Assembly (NCBI GenBank): GCA_030068075.1 | Contig: CM057831.1 | Span: 8,507,464-8,571,463, forward strand | Origin: Paguma larvata | Taxonomy: Eukaryota > Chordata > Mammalia > Carnivora > Viverridae | Length of the DNA: 64,000 bases | Reading direction: 5' to 3' | Shown: one piece after another, positions 22,889-33,580 of the stretch | How positions within the stretch are numbered: the first letter of the stretch is position 1 | Layout of the letters: the number at the start of each line of letters is the position of its first letter | Translations under genes and position numbers: made by a program | Notes under the pieces: model-generated | Seen by the model: only the letters and a program-made list of their open reading frames with translations | The model's database searches: none | Told to the model about the DNA's origin: nothing

Positions 22889-23132
22889 TACAGAACAACC
22901 TTGGATTGTGAGTAACTTGTTTTGTGAGTGTTCTGCAAGACGAGAAGACATTTCTAATAAATTTTATCTTGATAAACAAGCGATGTCCTGCAATAGGAGT
23001 CACGTGTGACACCGAATGTCACACGATCACAACGGAGCCAGTGGTTCTTGAAATTCCCTTTGATATACGAGTGCTTTGGATGACAAGCCTGTTACTGGAA
23101 TGAGTTATGCTCGCAAACCAAGGTTTTACGGA
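22889..23132. mobile_element. Tigger/mariner-like MITE with terminal inverted repeats
   Basis: Left end 'cagaacaaccttggattgtg' and right end 'gctcgcaaaccaaggtttta' are inverted copies (core accttggWttgYgag). Length is about 245 bp. Interior subterminal copies ('cgagtgctttggatgacaag') are partly inverted too. TA precedes the left end, as expected for a Tc1/mariner-type target. No transposase. Confidence 0.65.
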
Positions 23133-23242
23133 CTTTAATGAACTCTTTGGCCACTGCGTACCGTAAACTAGAATTCTATCGTGGAGTAGTAATAGAAATT
23201 CCGTTGCCTTCTGCCTCACCTAGGTTAGGTATCCAATCCAAA

Positions 23243-23245
<3 letters not shown>

Positions 23246-23287
<42 letters not shown>
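23246..23287. repeat. (TG)n(TA)n microsatellite in a SINE tail
   Basis: About 15 TG units followed by TATATA, sitting between the target duplication and body of the antisense SINE that follows. The tract grew from the SINE tail. Confidence 0.93.
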
Positions 23288-23469
23288 GAGAGAGAGAGAG
23301 GCAAAAAGGCGAGAGGGGCAGAGGGGGAGAGAGAGACAGAGACAGAGAGGGAGGGAGAGAATCTTAAGCAGGTTCCATGCTCAGCGTAAAGCCTGATGCA
23401 GGGCTCCTTCCCATGACCCTGGGATCATGACCTAGCCGGTATCAAGAGTCAGACACTCAACAGACAGCC
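23288..23469 (-). mobile_element. Older carnivore SINE, antisense
   Basis: GA-rich start, 'gagggagagaatcttaagca', 'ggttccatgctcag', 'gggatcatgacctagccggt', 'atcaagagtcagacac'. Imperfect target duplications: tatccaatccaaactt at 23230-23245 and atccaatgccctaagctt at 23470-23487. Confidence 0.85.
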
Positions 23470-23494
23470 ATCCAATGCCCTAAGCTTCCCAATA

Positions 23495-23755
23495 TTTTAC
23501 TGAAGATGTGTTCATTACAATGTGCTTGCTCTGCGCCAGACACTGTTCTGAGAGGGTTTGTGTATTAACTCTTTAAGCATTAAAACAACGCAATGAGCAA
23601 GGCACCACGAATCATCCCCTCTTAGAAATGAGCAAGTGATACATACAGAGGCTAGTCCACCCAGCTTGTGAGTGGCAAAGCTGGAGATTCAAATCCAGGC
23701 AGTCTGGCTCCTGAGCCCCCATTTTTAACCGCTGTGTTTTGCTGCCTCTCATTTC
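23495..23755 (+). mobile_element. MIR, nearly full length
   Basis: 'tgctctgcgccagacactgt', 'tctgag', 'tattaactctttaagcatta', 'aatcatcccctcttagaaat', 'gcttgtgagtggcaaagctg', 'gagattcaaatccaggcagt' and 'ctggctcctgagcc' are in correct MIR order. Confidence 0.85.
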
Positions 23756-25250
23756 GAAAGTGGGATTCTTATCAGTTGGTATGCTTTCGTTTGCAAGAAA
23801 TAGGAACTAATTTTCGCTATCTTAACAATACGATGTTGTATTAGGAAAGTTGTCAGAATTGACAGAAGCATGCTGGAATAACAAATAAGAACGGAGGTCC
23901 CTCGAGTGGGCCAAGGGGAAGGAAGCACGGGAACCGTTCTGTAGGAAAGTCTGGGCGGGACGTTATTGTCGCTACTGCGGCATCCCTGCTAACTTCAGGA
24001 AAGAATCGAAACCTCTCCATCATCATACTGCCGCTCACTCAGATATCAAATTCCAGGACAGAAGCCTCTGATTTGCCGAGTCTGTTCATTTGCCAATGCC
24101 GTGGCTGCCAAGGAATGGACAGGAGGAGGACTGGGTCTTTGTGGCCTCCCTAGTGGGAGAGAGAGGTGACGCGCAGCTTTACGACGAGACTGAATACAAT
24201 AAAGAGATCTCACAAAATAGTCAAGACGTTCTCTGGCAGACATCAACGTGCTAACTGTTGTAACTTGTGAGATCTCGAAAGATCGGGACCCTGCGAATTT
24301 GTGCCTGAATGTGAAAGAAAGCAAGGAATAGCTATGGCTCAGCCTTCGCACCCTCCACATCTTTCCCAACTTCATTATCTGGTTGAATAGACTTCAGTAA
24401 AGAGAGGACAACCAACTATCCTCCGCCCCATCCCTGAAACACAGCAGGCCAGATGCAAATTCTAGGCTCAGTCCATTTAACGTGGCTATTTTTTCCAGTG
24501 ACTTTGCAAACCGAGGACACACCCTGGACTATTCTAAGCTCAGAGCTTCTTCTCGCATCCCTCTGTGGTGTCGGTTACCCACAGCCCCAGCTGTCCCAGC
24601 CCAAGTCCCAAACCACCAAACAGCCCATCTGGCTTTCAGATAAAATCTGATGCGCTGGAGTCAGCAACTGGCTCCTTAGAAGTTCTGGGCTGTCCAAGAT
24701 GTCAAAACAGACCAACTGCCCAGATTCCTTGCACTCTCTCGCTCCGTTCCAACAAACGTGGAAGCCCCGGCACCTCGGGCGAGGCTATCAGTGCTCTGGT
24801 TTCTCTCTGCCGTGGCCTGAGGCAACTCTCGCTCAGCACCTGTGCCTCCTCACAGCTCCAGACCAGTTACCCTCAGAAGGGAAATCAGTGCCTGTGCCTC
24901 TAGGAGAAGCTTTGCCTCGAAGGAGCTGATAAAAGACCTCTGCCTGTCCGCATCTGCAGTCTGTCTTTCCAGCGCCCAACTACGGAGGCGGGAGTGGGGC
25001 TCTTGGAACCTAGATGGGCTTACTACGCCGATGGACAGAGTTCTTCACTCGGATATTGGCAGACGGTCACTAGATACATGACAAAGCCTATGAATAAAGG
25101 TTCAAGGTAAACAAACAGAACTGACCATGGCTGAGACAGAGACGGAGAAATGAGTGGAAGAGAGCTTTATAAATATCAGAGGGGTCATTGCAACCGTAAA
25201 CCGATGCAATCAAAGACCAAAGAGAGGAAACTAGGAAATCTATATTATTA

Positions 25251-25293
<43 letters not shown>

Positions 25294-25309
25294 AACAATC
25301 AATGAACCA
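23756..25309. other. Unclassified sequence, CpG-moderate
   Basis: 'tttgcaagaaataggaacta' with a following 'ttagg-aaagttgtcagaa' resembles the start of a common unnamed DNA-element/LTR repeat. I cannot name it. Plus frames at 24453-25081 overlap one another and show no domain. Confidence 0.3.
25243..25291. repeat. (ATT)n microsatellite
   Basis: About 15 ATT/TTA units, one early ATC interruption. Confidence 0.97.
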
Positions 25310-25685
25310 GTTAATGCTAAAACAAACACAGTTCCTCTGGACCTGGAAGACTACTAATCTGGTTTTTATCTGTTGATAAGTTTTGCTTGTTCTTATATAT
25401 CGTTTTGTGTCTTTTTTTTTTTTTCGCTTGGCATATCTTTGAGATTATCTATATGGTTGTGTCTATCAGAAGCTTGTTCCTTTTCATTGCCGAGCCGTAC
25501 CCCATTGTGTGTGTGCGCGCGTGTGTGTGTGTGTATCCTATAATGTACTATATACTATAATAATTTACCTATTGATAGGCATTTAGGTTACTTTCATTTT
25601 TTGCTATTCTGAGTCAAACAGCTATACATATTCATGTATAAACTTTCTTGGGGATACACGTTTTCATTTCCCTTATATAAATGCT
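25310..25685 (-). mobile_element. L1M 3' region relic, antisense
   Basis: 'ggcatatctttgagattatc', 'cttttcattgccgagccgta', 'ccccattgtg', '(GT)n', 'cctattgataggcatttagg' and 'ttactttcattttttgctat' follow the antisense L1 3' UTR. A GT microsatellite (25506-25534) has expanded in the middle. Confidence 0.7.
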
Positions 25686-25800
25686 TAGTAGCTCATTCCA
25701 TTTACTGAGTTTATTCTGTGTCAGGAATTAGATTAGTGACTTTCCCGTAAACCATCTCATCTAACCCTCTCCAGCTGCTCAGGGCAAGGGCTGGTGCCAG
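25686..25800 (+). mobile_element. MIR 5' part relic
   Basis: 'ccatttactgagtttattct', 'gtgtcaggaattagattagt' and 'ccatctcatctaaccctc' follow the MIR head to the core. Confidence 0.5.
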
Positions 25801-26009
25801 GACCCCACCTGGTGACGCCCAGCCGGTCCTCTTGCACCCACACTTCCTCCACCTTCCTCTTCTCCAATAACACGCAAGCCCCAGGCTCTGTGGGCCGCCC
25901 TACCCGAACTCCAGCAAAAAGAGCCACTTTGACATTGGCTTATCCCAGGGCAGGGGTGGAAAGCGAGGAGCACAGAGCACTGCCTGGGAGGACAGAGGTG
26001 TGCAGGCGA
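25801..26009. other. Unique sequence
   Basis: Nothing recognised; overlapping frames on both strands. Confidence 0.3.
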
Positions 26010-26330
26010 CGTGCCCAGCGCAATTAGAGGCGGATTAAGACGGCAACAGTGTGGGGGCCAGGCGCGATGTGTTTTCGCCGTCTTGTCTGGGATTAGTAGT
26101 CATATATCTGCCGGCGTGATGGACACATCTGCTTTCGTTTATTGTGAGCCCTGTCAAGCTCGCGGGCCTGGATTAAAGCAAAATCACGCTGAGTGAACAT
26201 CGCTAATTTAGCTCCTTTTTTCCCCTCTCTTTTTCTTCCCCATCCTCAAATTTTAATGTGAATGTGGCAAGAAGCCATTTCCTTCCAACATGATGATTTG
26301 GGAAAGGAGCCTCTAATTCCTACATCCTGA
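26010..26330. promoter_or_regulatory. Repeat-free CpG-retaining block, possible conserved element
   Basis: Homeodomain-like words ('cgcaattagaggcggattaa', 'ctggattaaagcaaaatcac', 'cgctaatttag') stand next to retained CpGs ('ggcgcgatg', 'gccggcgtg', 'ctcgcggg'). No repeat signature. Function inferred from composition only. Confidence 0.3.
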
Positions 26331-27158
26331 AGAGGAGGGGAGAGGCGGAAGCCTGAGGTGGGAGACGAGGCCCCGGCAGTCGGGGTAGGTTGGGAAGGGA
26401 GGAAGGGGAGCAGAGAGAGATAAAGGGTGTGGGAGGGGGGTGCGTAGACGTGGAACGCTTCCCCATGAAATAGCCAACCGGCCTCTCCTCCAAGAGCAAA
26501 GCAGAAAACTACCTGCATAAATAAATAGCTCTTGGTCTTCTTCTGCCTTCCGGAGGATCAGGCACCTCCCCGCTACCTGGTGCCCCACCCCTGCGCTTGA
26601 GGCTCGCTGCCAGCTTCCTCGGCCTCCTGACTGCTGGACCACTTCCTGGGCAGGAGGGCTTCAAGGCAGTGGGGGCTCCTCTCAAAGCAGAGCAGCGCAG
26701 AGGTGCGACCCATCACGTGTGTGACGCCAGGTTCTCAGCAAAGTCCTTTGCTGTATTTCACGCCCCGGGCGTCCCTTTAGCTCCGCCTCTGGTTACCTCT
26801 GTCATTGCTTGCCGTCTGCTCCAGTTCCGCTTCTCGGTTCTGAGTCAAAGGGCTCCCTTCGCCGCCTCTGGAAGCCCGTCTGAGAGACGGTTCTTCCCTG
26901 GTTTCAGCCAGCGCCTATTTATCAAAGTCATGTCTTCAGGCACTTTTTGTTGGGCTAGATACGATCTTGAGATCTCCCCTCTCTCTATTGTAGTTGGATT
27001 TTTCTCGATAATACTCTCCTTTCTGCTGTCCTTGGGCGCCTAACAGTTTGCCTCCTTTATCCTGCCAGTTTCTTGTATTTTTCTTGACTTCCTTTTCCTT
27101 TTAACATATTCAGGATAGCATCATCTTTGTTATCCAAGAAAAAACATTGTAGAAAACA
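26331..27158. other. CpG-moderate unique sequence
   Basis: Frames of 90-148 codons overlap on both strands between 26246 and 27043. None has a recognisable domain, so none is called. Confidence 0.35.
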
Positions 27159-27391
<233 letters not shown>

Positions 27392-27800
27392 ATTGTAGCC
27401 AGAGCTAGACATCATAATTAAGGTCTAGGAGTAAATGTTGGGATGCCAGATGGAAGGAGTAAGGGATGAACAATCTCAAAAAGAGAAATAAAAGCAAGCC
27501 GGAAACCAACATGGTCACTGGGGACAAAGGGAGGAGGTGGTAGGGATTAGGCCGAGGCCAGGAGCACCAGTGGAGAAAGCAGAGCCCAGCCCAAAGCGCA
27601 AAGTTGATGGGAGAGGGGTGCCAGGAGGGCAGGCCAAGGGATTCAATCTCTTTTACCCTCTCCAGGGCTTGGGATGCCCTCAGCCTCGGGTGGCTGTTCC
27701 GCCTCCTCCCCACGCCAGTATAGCAGAACAGGGGCCACGGAGTGGGTCAGACCCTTGAGCCCCTCCTCCACTCCATCTCCAGAAAAATAAAAGGCACCTG
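27392..27800. other. Unclassified sequence
   Basis: Overlapping frames at 27405-27713 (-) and 27537-27758 (+) with no domain. No repeat recognised. Confidence 0.35.
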
Positions 27801-28080
27801 GAACGGGCTAAATCAAATTCACCTTCAGAACCAGCAGAATCCGGCTAATATGATTTCGAGCTCCCGCTCCCCCTGCCCCCAGCGTGCTCCACCTCCTTGC
27901 TGATGTCTCAAATTCTTTTAACAAGGGAAAAAGTCTTTCACGCCACAATTAGGGATAAAAGACATAAAATGCAAACGGCTGGCTGAGCTCCAGTCGGAGA
28001 ATAATCAATCAGTCCTTGGAATATAAATTACTAATATCAGATTCTTTCCTGGTATGATACAGGGAAGGGGGTTAAAAGAG
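27801..28080. promoter_or_regulatory. Repeat-free block with homeodomain-like motifs
   Basis: Contains 'ccacaattagggataaaaga', 'cataaaatgcaaac', 'gagaataatcaatcagtcc' and 'taaattactaatatcag'. Motif density resembles developmental enhancers. No conservation data available here. Confidence 0.3.
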
Positions 28081-28178
28081 CGGATTACGTTGACACCTGA
28101 AATGGGGGTTGCCAAGGAGATGGGAGCCAAGGAGGAAGCAATCCCCTCCAGGTATACAACACCGTAAGGTTTGAAGTG

Positions 28179-28247
28179 CATGTGTGCGTGCGTGTGCGTG
28201 CGTGTGTGTGTGTGTGCGTGCCTGTGTGTGTGTGTGTGTGTGTGTGT
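28179..28247. repeat. (GT)n with GTGC interruptions
   Basis: TGTGTGCG/TGCGTG units followed by an almost pure GT run. Alternating purine-pyrimidine, Z-DNA-prone. Confidence 0.95.
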
Positions 28248-28254
28248 AAACTTT

Positions 28255-28390
28255 GTATCACTTACTGCTCACACCTCTGGAAGACAAGCGTTTGTATTCT
28301 TATCATCATGCATACAAGGAAACTGAGGCTCAGACACGTCAAGCGGCCATTCCTAGGGCCAGGGGCTGCTAAGCTGTAGATCTTGAATTT
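28255..28390 (+). mobile_element. MIR core/3' relic
   Basis: 'cacttactgctcacacctct', 'tattcttatcatcatgcata', 'caaggaaactgaggctcaga' and 'cacgtcaagcggccattcct' follow the MIR order. Confidence 0.65.
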
Positions 28391-28964
28391 GTGCAGAACT
28401 TCAGCAATGCAGTTACTTCCTCAGAAACCCGTCACACCATCTGAAAATATAAATTGAAAATGCATTTAAAACACCCAACTTACTGAATCTGATGGCTCAG
28501 CCAAGCCCACCTTGGATGTGCTCAGAACCCTCACATCAGCCTACAGGTGGGCAAAATCACTGGACACGAAGCCTAGTGTCTAACGAAGTCTCGCAAAGCT
28601 CACGCATTCGGTTGGCTGCTGTGCTGAGACTGACAGACAGGCAGGCAGGGGTGTATGGGTGCAGAATGGTCGTCAGCGGGGCGGTCGTTGGCTGTCCTGA
28701 CCGCGTGGCTTACTGGCACTGCCCAGCCCATAGAGAAGATGGTGTCACACATCCCGAGCCCGGGAAAAGATCACAATTTGAAATTAGAAGTACGGCTTCT
28801 GCCAAATTCATATTGATTTCGTATTTCGCACCAACCATCCTTGAGTTAGAGACTTTCTGTACTTGGACTGAGGTTCAGATTGCAAGCCCAGCAATTTTTA
28901 AATACACCAAAAGCTACAGAAAGAAACTGGTAATCCTGCAAAGAAATCCCCTGCATATCCAACC
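28391..28964. other. Unclassified sequence
   Basis: The 207-codon plus frame at 28492-29115 starts here but runs into the antisense L1 3' UTR at 28965, has no domain and is rejected as a gene. Confidence 0.35.
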
Positions 28965-29555
28965 ATTTTTTTTGTTTTTTTTTAAATATAGTTTATTGTC
29001 AAATTGGCTTCTATACAACACCCAGCGCTCATCCCAACAAGTGCCCTCCTCAGTGCCCATCACCCATTTCCCCTCTCCCCGCCCCATCTACCCTCAGTTT
29101 GTTCTCAGTATTTAGGAGTCTCTTGTGGTTTGCTTCCCTCCCTCTCTGTTCGTAACAATTTTTTCCCCTTCCTTCCCCCATGGTCTTCTGTTAAGTTTCT
29201 CGAGATCCACATATGAGTGAAAACATATACTATCTGTCCTTCTCTGACTGACTTGTTTCACTGAGCCTAATACCTTCCAGATCCATCCACGCTGCTGCAA
29301 ATGGCAGGATTTCCTTCTTTCTCATTGCTGCATCGTATCCCGTTGAATATATAAACCATGTCTTCTTTATCCATTCATCAGCTGATGGACATTTAAGTTC
29401 TTTCCATAATTTGGCTTTTGTTGAAAGCGCTGCTATAAACATTGGGGTACATGTGCCCCTATGCATCAGCACTCCTGTCTCCCTTGGGTAAATTCCTAGC
29501 AGTGCTCTTGCTGGGTCATAGGGTAGTTCTATTTTTAATTTTTTGAGGAACTTTG
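28965..29555 (-). mobile_element. Carnivore L1 3' end, antisense
   Basis: T-rich tail, antisense 3' UTR ('attgtcaaattggcttctat', 'acaacacccagcgctcatcc'), then antisense ORF2 C-terminus. On the minus strand the frame at 29230-29769 reads [18 protein letters not shown], then FIAALSTKAKLWKELKCPS and DEWIKKTWFIYS, the well-known L1 ORF2 tail. About 590 bp, 5'-truncated, diverged. Confidence 0.93.
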
Positions 29556-29839
29556 CAACGGAGGAGGACACACGATTTGTGGATACAGTAATTTTAGTAT
29601 GGAGCTGCATAGGAAGGCAGCCTGCTTTGCATGATTTATGAAGACTTAAAAAAACTGAGGTTGAGTGTTGACTTGGTGAAACAGGAGCTTCGTTTTCTGA
29701 GCATTTGCTATTTGAAGTATCTCCTCCCCGCCCATTTTTGTTAATGTAGCCTTTCCCACAAAACGTCATTAACTTTTCCTTCCCAATCTGCCGAGGTAGT
29801 CCAGGGCTTAAACTATTTCTAGTTTAGTATGTATATTTA
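29556..29839. other. Unclassified sequence
   Basis: No family recognised between the L1 end and the ancient L1M relic. Confidence 0.3.
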
Positions 29840-29996
29840 TGCTTATATTTCTTTAATTTTTTTCAAATTGAAGACTAACACTTATAAAGAAATACATACA
29901 AAACATGTAACTACAGCTCCATAAATTATTCTAAAATGAATCCGTGTGAAGCCATCACCCAGACCGAGAGATAAAATGTCTCTAGCACTCCAAAAG

Positions 29997-30141
29997 CCCC
30001 CTTCCCACCTCCTCCTCCCCCCCTCCTCCTCCTCCCCACTCCTTCCCCCTCCTCCTCCCCCTCCCCCCCTTCCTCTTCCTCCTCCCCCTCCCCCCCTCCT
30101 CCTCCTCCTCCTTCCCCCCCCTCCTCCTCCTCCCTCTCCTT
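29997..30141. repeat. (CCT)n polypyrimidine tract
   Basis: About 145 bp of C/T with two A interruptions. It lies where the L1M 3' UTR has a natural C/T-rich block, so it probably expanded from that seed. Confidence 0.95.
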
Positions 30142-30272
30142 GTCATTACCCTTTCTTTTCTCTCCAAAGATTACTCTGATCCTGGCTTCTAAGATTATTG
30201 ATTAGTATTGCCCATTTTTGGCCTTCATGTAAATGGGATCATACTATATATTATTCTGTGTTTGACTAATTA

Positions 30273-30457
30273 TTTTTTAATTTATTTATTTTGAAAGAGA
30301 TATAGCCTACAAGAGGGGGGAGGCGGGGGGTGGGGGAGAAAGGATCTGAAGCAGGCTCCGCACTGACAGCAGTGAGCCTGTTGTGGGGCTCGAACTCACA
30401 AACTGTGAGATCATAACCTGAGCCGAATTTGGATGCCTAACCGACTCCAGGCACCCC
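30273..30457 (-). mobile_element. SINEC copy, antisense, inserted in the L1M relic
   Basis: 'tttatttattttgaaagaga', a G-rich tract at 30314-30338 where the CT-rich body should be, 'gaagcaggctccgcac', 'ggctcgaactcacaaac', head decayed. Target duplications: tgtgtttgactaatt at 30257-30271 and tgtgtttgacttatt at about 30458-30472. Confidence 0.92.
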
Positions 30458-31767
30458 TGTGTTTGACTTATTTTGATGAATATTATATATGTGAGACTCA
30501 CCCATGTTATTACAGGCAGCCGTCATTTGTTTGTTTTCGGTACTATACAGTGTACCATTGTACAAATACACACATTCATTTATCTAGTAGTCTACTGTTG
30601 GGGGCTTTTGCATTGCTTGCAGTTTGGGGGTATTACGAACAATGGCACGATCAACATTCTCGTGCATGTACTTTGATGCACGCATGTATAGTTCTGTGGG
30701 GTCTGTGCCTGAGATCGAAACTGCTGTGTCGTAGAGTTTAAGTTTAGGAGATAACACAAAGCTGTTTTTAAAGTAATTCTACTGATATGTAGTCCCATCA
30801 ACAATGTACGAATGTTCTAGTTGCCTGACATCCTTGCCAACACTTGCAATTGGCAATCTTTATAATTGTAATTATTCTGGTGGGTATGTAGTAGTATTTC
30901 ATTGAGGTTTTAGTCTTTATTTCCTCGAGTTCCAATAAGGTTGATCATTTTCATATGTCAACTGGCCATTTCTCATTAAGTACCTTTCTCACCCATTTTT
31001 CTATTGGATGGTCTGTCTCTCTGTATTGACTTGCAAGAGTTTTGTTTTTTTTTTTAATATATATTTTGGATTGAATCATTTGTCAGTTTATGTGGATTAC
31101 GAATCCCGTCTCTGGCTTTGGGCCTGACTTTTTCCTCTTCATGGATCCTTTGAACAGAAGTGCCTAACTGTAATGTCTGGTTTATCCATTTTTTCCTTCA
31201 CGGTTAGTGTTTTTTGTGTCCTTTTAAAGAATCCTTTTTTTTTCTCCCAGGTTCATAGAGACTGTCATATGGAAACTGTATGATATTGCCTTTCACTTTT
31301 AAATATACAAACCACCGGAAATTGATGTTTGTGTAGGTTCTGGCGTAAAGGTCAGGTTTTGTTGTGTTCTATATGCGTATGCCAGTGCTCCAACACCATT
31401 GGTGGAAAAGATGGCCCTACTTCCGCTGTCCTCCATTGTCAGACCCAATGTCCCTTTGGATGGTATTTTCCGGATTCTCTTCTGCTTCATTGGTCTGTTC
31501 GACTATCTTTGAGCTAATCTCACACTGCCTTAATTATTATAGCTTAATGATATGTCCTTCTACCTTTTTGTTCTTTGTTAAGAATGTCAGCTTCTTGACC
31601 TTTGGCACTTCCATATAAATTTTGAATAAGATTTTCCGTTTCAAAAGGGAAAAAAGGAAGAAAGGAAAATTCATTGACATTTTGATTGGGATTGAATTGA
31701 ATATATAGCTCAACTGGGGATAATTAATGTCTTCCCAATATTTAGTTTTTAGTCCTTAAAAATTGCA

Positions 31768-31798
31768 GATAGATAGATAGATAGATGGATGATAGATG
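31768..31798. repeat. (GATA)n microsatellite
   Basis: Five GATA units plus GGAT/GATG variants inside the L1M relic. Confidence 0.9.
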
Positions 31799-31804
31799 GT
31801 GTCC

Positions 31805-31990
31805 CATATATATGGGGCATGTATATATAATAATTTCATGTATATATAATTGCATACATGTATAATTGCATGCATATAATTGCATATATTATTTTAAAAA
31901 GATCGAAATTCATTGGGACATATGTATATGTATATATATACATACATCTCTCTCTATATCTATGTCCCAATAAATTTAGATCTTTTTTTT
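31805..31990. repeat. AT-rich stretch containing a near-perfect palindrome
   Basis: Arms 31896-31922 and 31961-31987 are reverse complements with 25 of 27 positions matching (aaaaagatcgaaattcattg at the left arm start). The 38-bp loop is itself TATA/CATAC-rich and part-palindromic. Upstream 31805-31890 repeats ATAATTGCAT units. Confidence 0.85.
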
Positions 31991-32439
31991 TCAACAATAT
32001 TCTACAGTGTATTTTTCTGTTTGTTTGCTTTTGTTTTTGTCTTGGTGTATGTGCGGAAGTCTTTCATATCTTTCATTAGATTTATTCCTAAGTATTTTAT
32101 ATTTGCTGATGTTATTATGAATGTGTTATAATTATCTAAAGAATAATTCATATTCTAACTCTTTGTTGATATTATGCAAACCTACTTGATTTTTGTATTT
32201 TGACCTTGTATCCAGCAGCCTTGCTGAATCATTTTAAAATTCTGATTACATATCTGTATATTCTTTTGGATTTTCTTTAGGCCAAATAATATATGCAAAT
32301 GTTGACAATTTTAGGCATCTCGTTACAATTGTTACCTTTTTTTATTGCACTGGCTAGAATTTGTAGAACAACTTTGAACAGAAGGTATATCCCTGCTTTC
32401 TTTTCCTCTTCAAAGGCTTCAAAGGGAAAGCTTCAATAT

Positions 32440-32640
32440 TTCCCATTAAGAACGAAGTTTGCAGACCCATCATGCAGAGAACAAACTAATGGGTTCCGGG
32501 ATGGGGATGGGCAAATGGGTGCAGCGGAGAGGGAGGTACAGGCTTCCAGTTATGGAATGAGTAAGTCACACAAGTTACAGCATAGGGAATCTAGTCAATG
32601 ACTTAAGAATAACATTATGGAAAGATGATGTTTTCTGTTT
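32440..32640 (+). mobile_element. L1M 3' UTR fragment, opposite strand to its host
   Basis: 'agacccatcatgcagagaac', 'gcttccagttatggaatgag', 'taagtcacacaagttacagc' and 'atagggaatctagtcaatga' resemble a plus-strand L1M 3' UTR inside the antisense L1M. Either a separate insertion or a local rearrangement. Confidence 0.5.
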
Positions 32641-33059
32641 TTTACAGTTACCTCTCTCATCAAATAATTCTCTTCTGTTTCAGTTTTGCTCAGGACTTTT
32701 ATCATCAATAGATAATGGATTTTATTAATTGTTCTTCCTACTTCTGAAAAGATCATATTAAATTTCTTCTTTATTCTATTAATATCGTCGACTAACTTGT
32801 TTTCAAATATTAAGCCAACGTTGCATTTTTGTAAGAAGTTTTTCCCTCTCTTAATGGTCTCTAAAACATATTTCTGAATTCTGCTTGACGATAGTATGCT
32901 GAGGATGATATTATGATAGGATTTTTGTTTCTAGGTTTGCGAGTGAGATTGATTGAGACTTTTCTCTTCTTGTAATATCCTTGTCAGCTTTTCGTGTCAA
33001 TGTTTGCTAACCTCTAGGGTGAATTGGAGAGTATTCCTTCTTTCTCACATCTCTGGAAA

Positions 33060-33270
33060 GGGCACCTCGGTGACTCAGTCGATTAAGCGTCTGACTCTTG
33101 ATTTCAGCTCAGGTCACGATCTGAGTTCATGAATTCAGGCCCCGTGTCAGGCTCTGTGCTGACAGTGCAGAACCTGTTTGGGATTCTCTCTCTCCCTTCT
33201 GTCTCTCTGCCCCTACCCTGCCTGCTCTCTCTCTCAAAAATAAATAAATAAACTTCAAAAACTTATTTAA
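33060..33270 (+). mobile_element. SINEC copy inserted in the L1M relic
   Basis: 'gggcacctcggtgactcagt', 'cgattaagcgtctgac', body, and 'aaataaataaataaac' tail. Perfect target duplication atctctggaaa at 33049-33059 and 33278-33288. L1M text resumes afterwards. Confidence 0.95.
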
Positions 33271-33361
33271 AAATAAAATCTCTGGAAAAGCTTTTCTAAA
33301 ATTGCTACTATCGCTTTCTTAAATTTAGCAGATTTTACTACAGAAGCTATCTAGACCTGAA

Positions 33362-33384
33362 GCGTGCGCGCGTGTGTGTGTGTG
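33362..33384. repeat. Short (GC/GT)n tract
   Basis: GCGTGCGCGCGTGTGTGTG within the L1M relic. Confidence 0.85.
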
Positions 33385-33580
33385 AATATTTTTAACAACA
33401 GATTTGATTTCTCCATTAAAAGTAAGACTATTTCCATGTTTCTCTTTCTCCTGTGTTAGTTTTAGTAAGTGGTGTTTTTTTTTGGAAACCTGTATTGGTA
33501 TAAGGTTGTTTGTAACAGCTTCATGTCCTATTGGTTCTTTATGAACTGTAGTAATATCACCTCTTTGTTCCAAATATCAA

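Larger units (their letters stand above)
29840..33580 (-). mobile_element. Ancient L1M relic, antisense, 3' UTR through much of ORF2
   Basis: From left to right the text walks backwards through an L1M: 3' UTR ('ccatcacccagaccgagaga'), ORF2 end ('tgcagtttgggggtattacg', 'ccttgccaacacttgcaatt'), mid ORF2 ('attgacattttgattgggat', 'ttcctaagtattttatattt', 'gtatccagcagccttgctga') and RT/endonuclease side ('agcagattttactacagaag'). It is interrupted by SINEs at 30273 and 33060, an L1 3' UTR piece near 32440-32640, and microsatellites. Confidence 0.85.

Noticed and set aside
28492..29115. 207-codon plus-strand frame
   Set aside because: Its second half is antisense L1 3' UTR and no domain is recognisable.
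30001..30180. Proline/leucine-rich frame as a proline-rich protein
   Set aside because: Translation of a CCT microsatellite.
31805..31890. ATAATTGCAT repeats as a CRISPR-like or satellite array
   Set aside because: Only a few irregular units in AT-rich DNA within an L1M relic.
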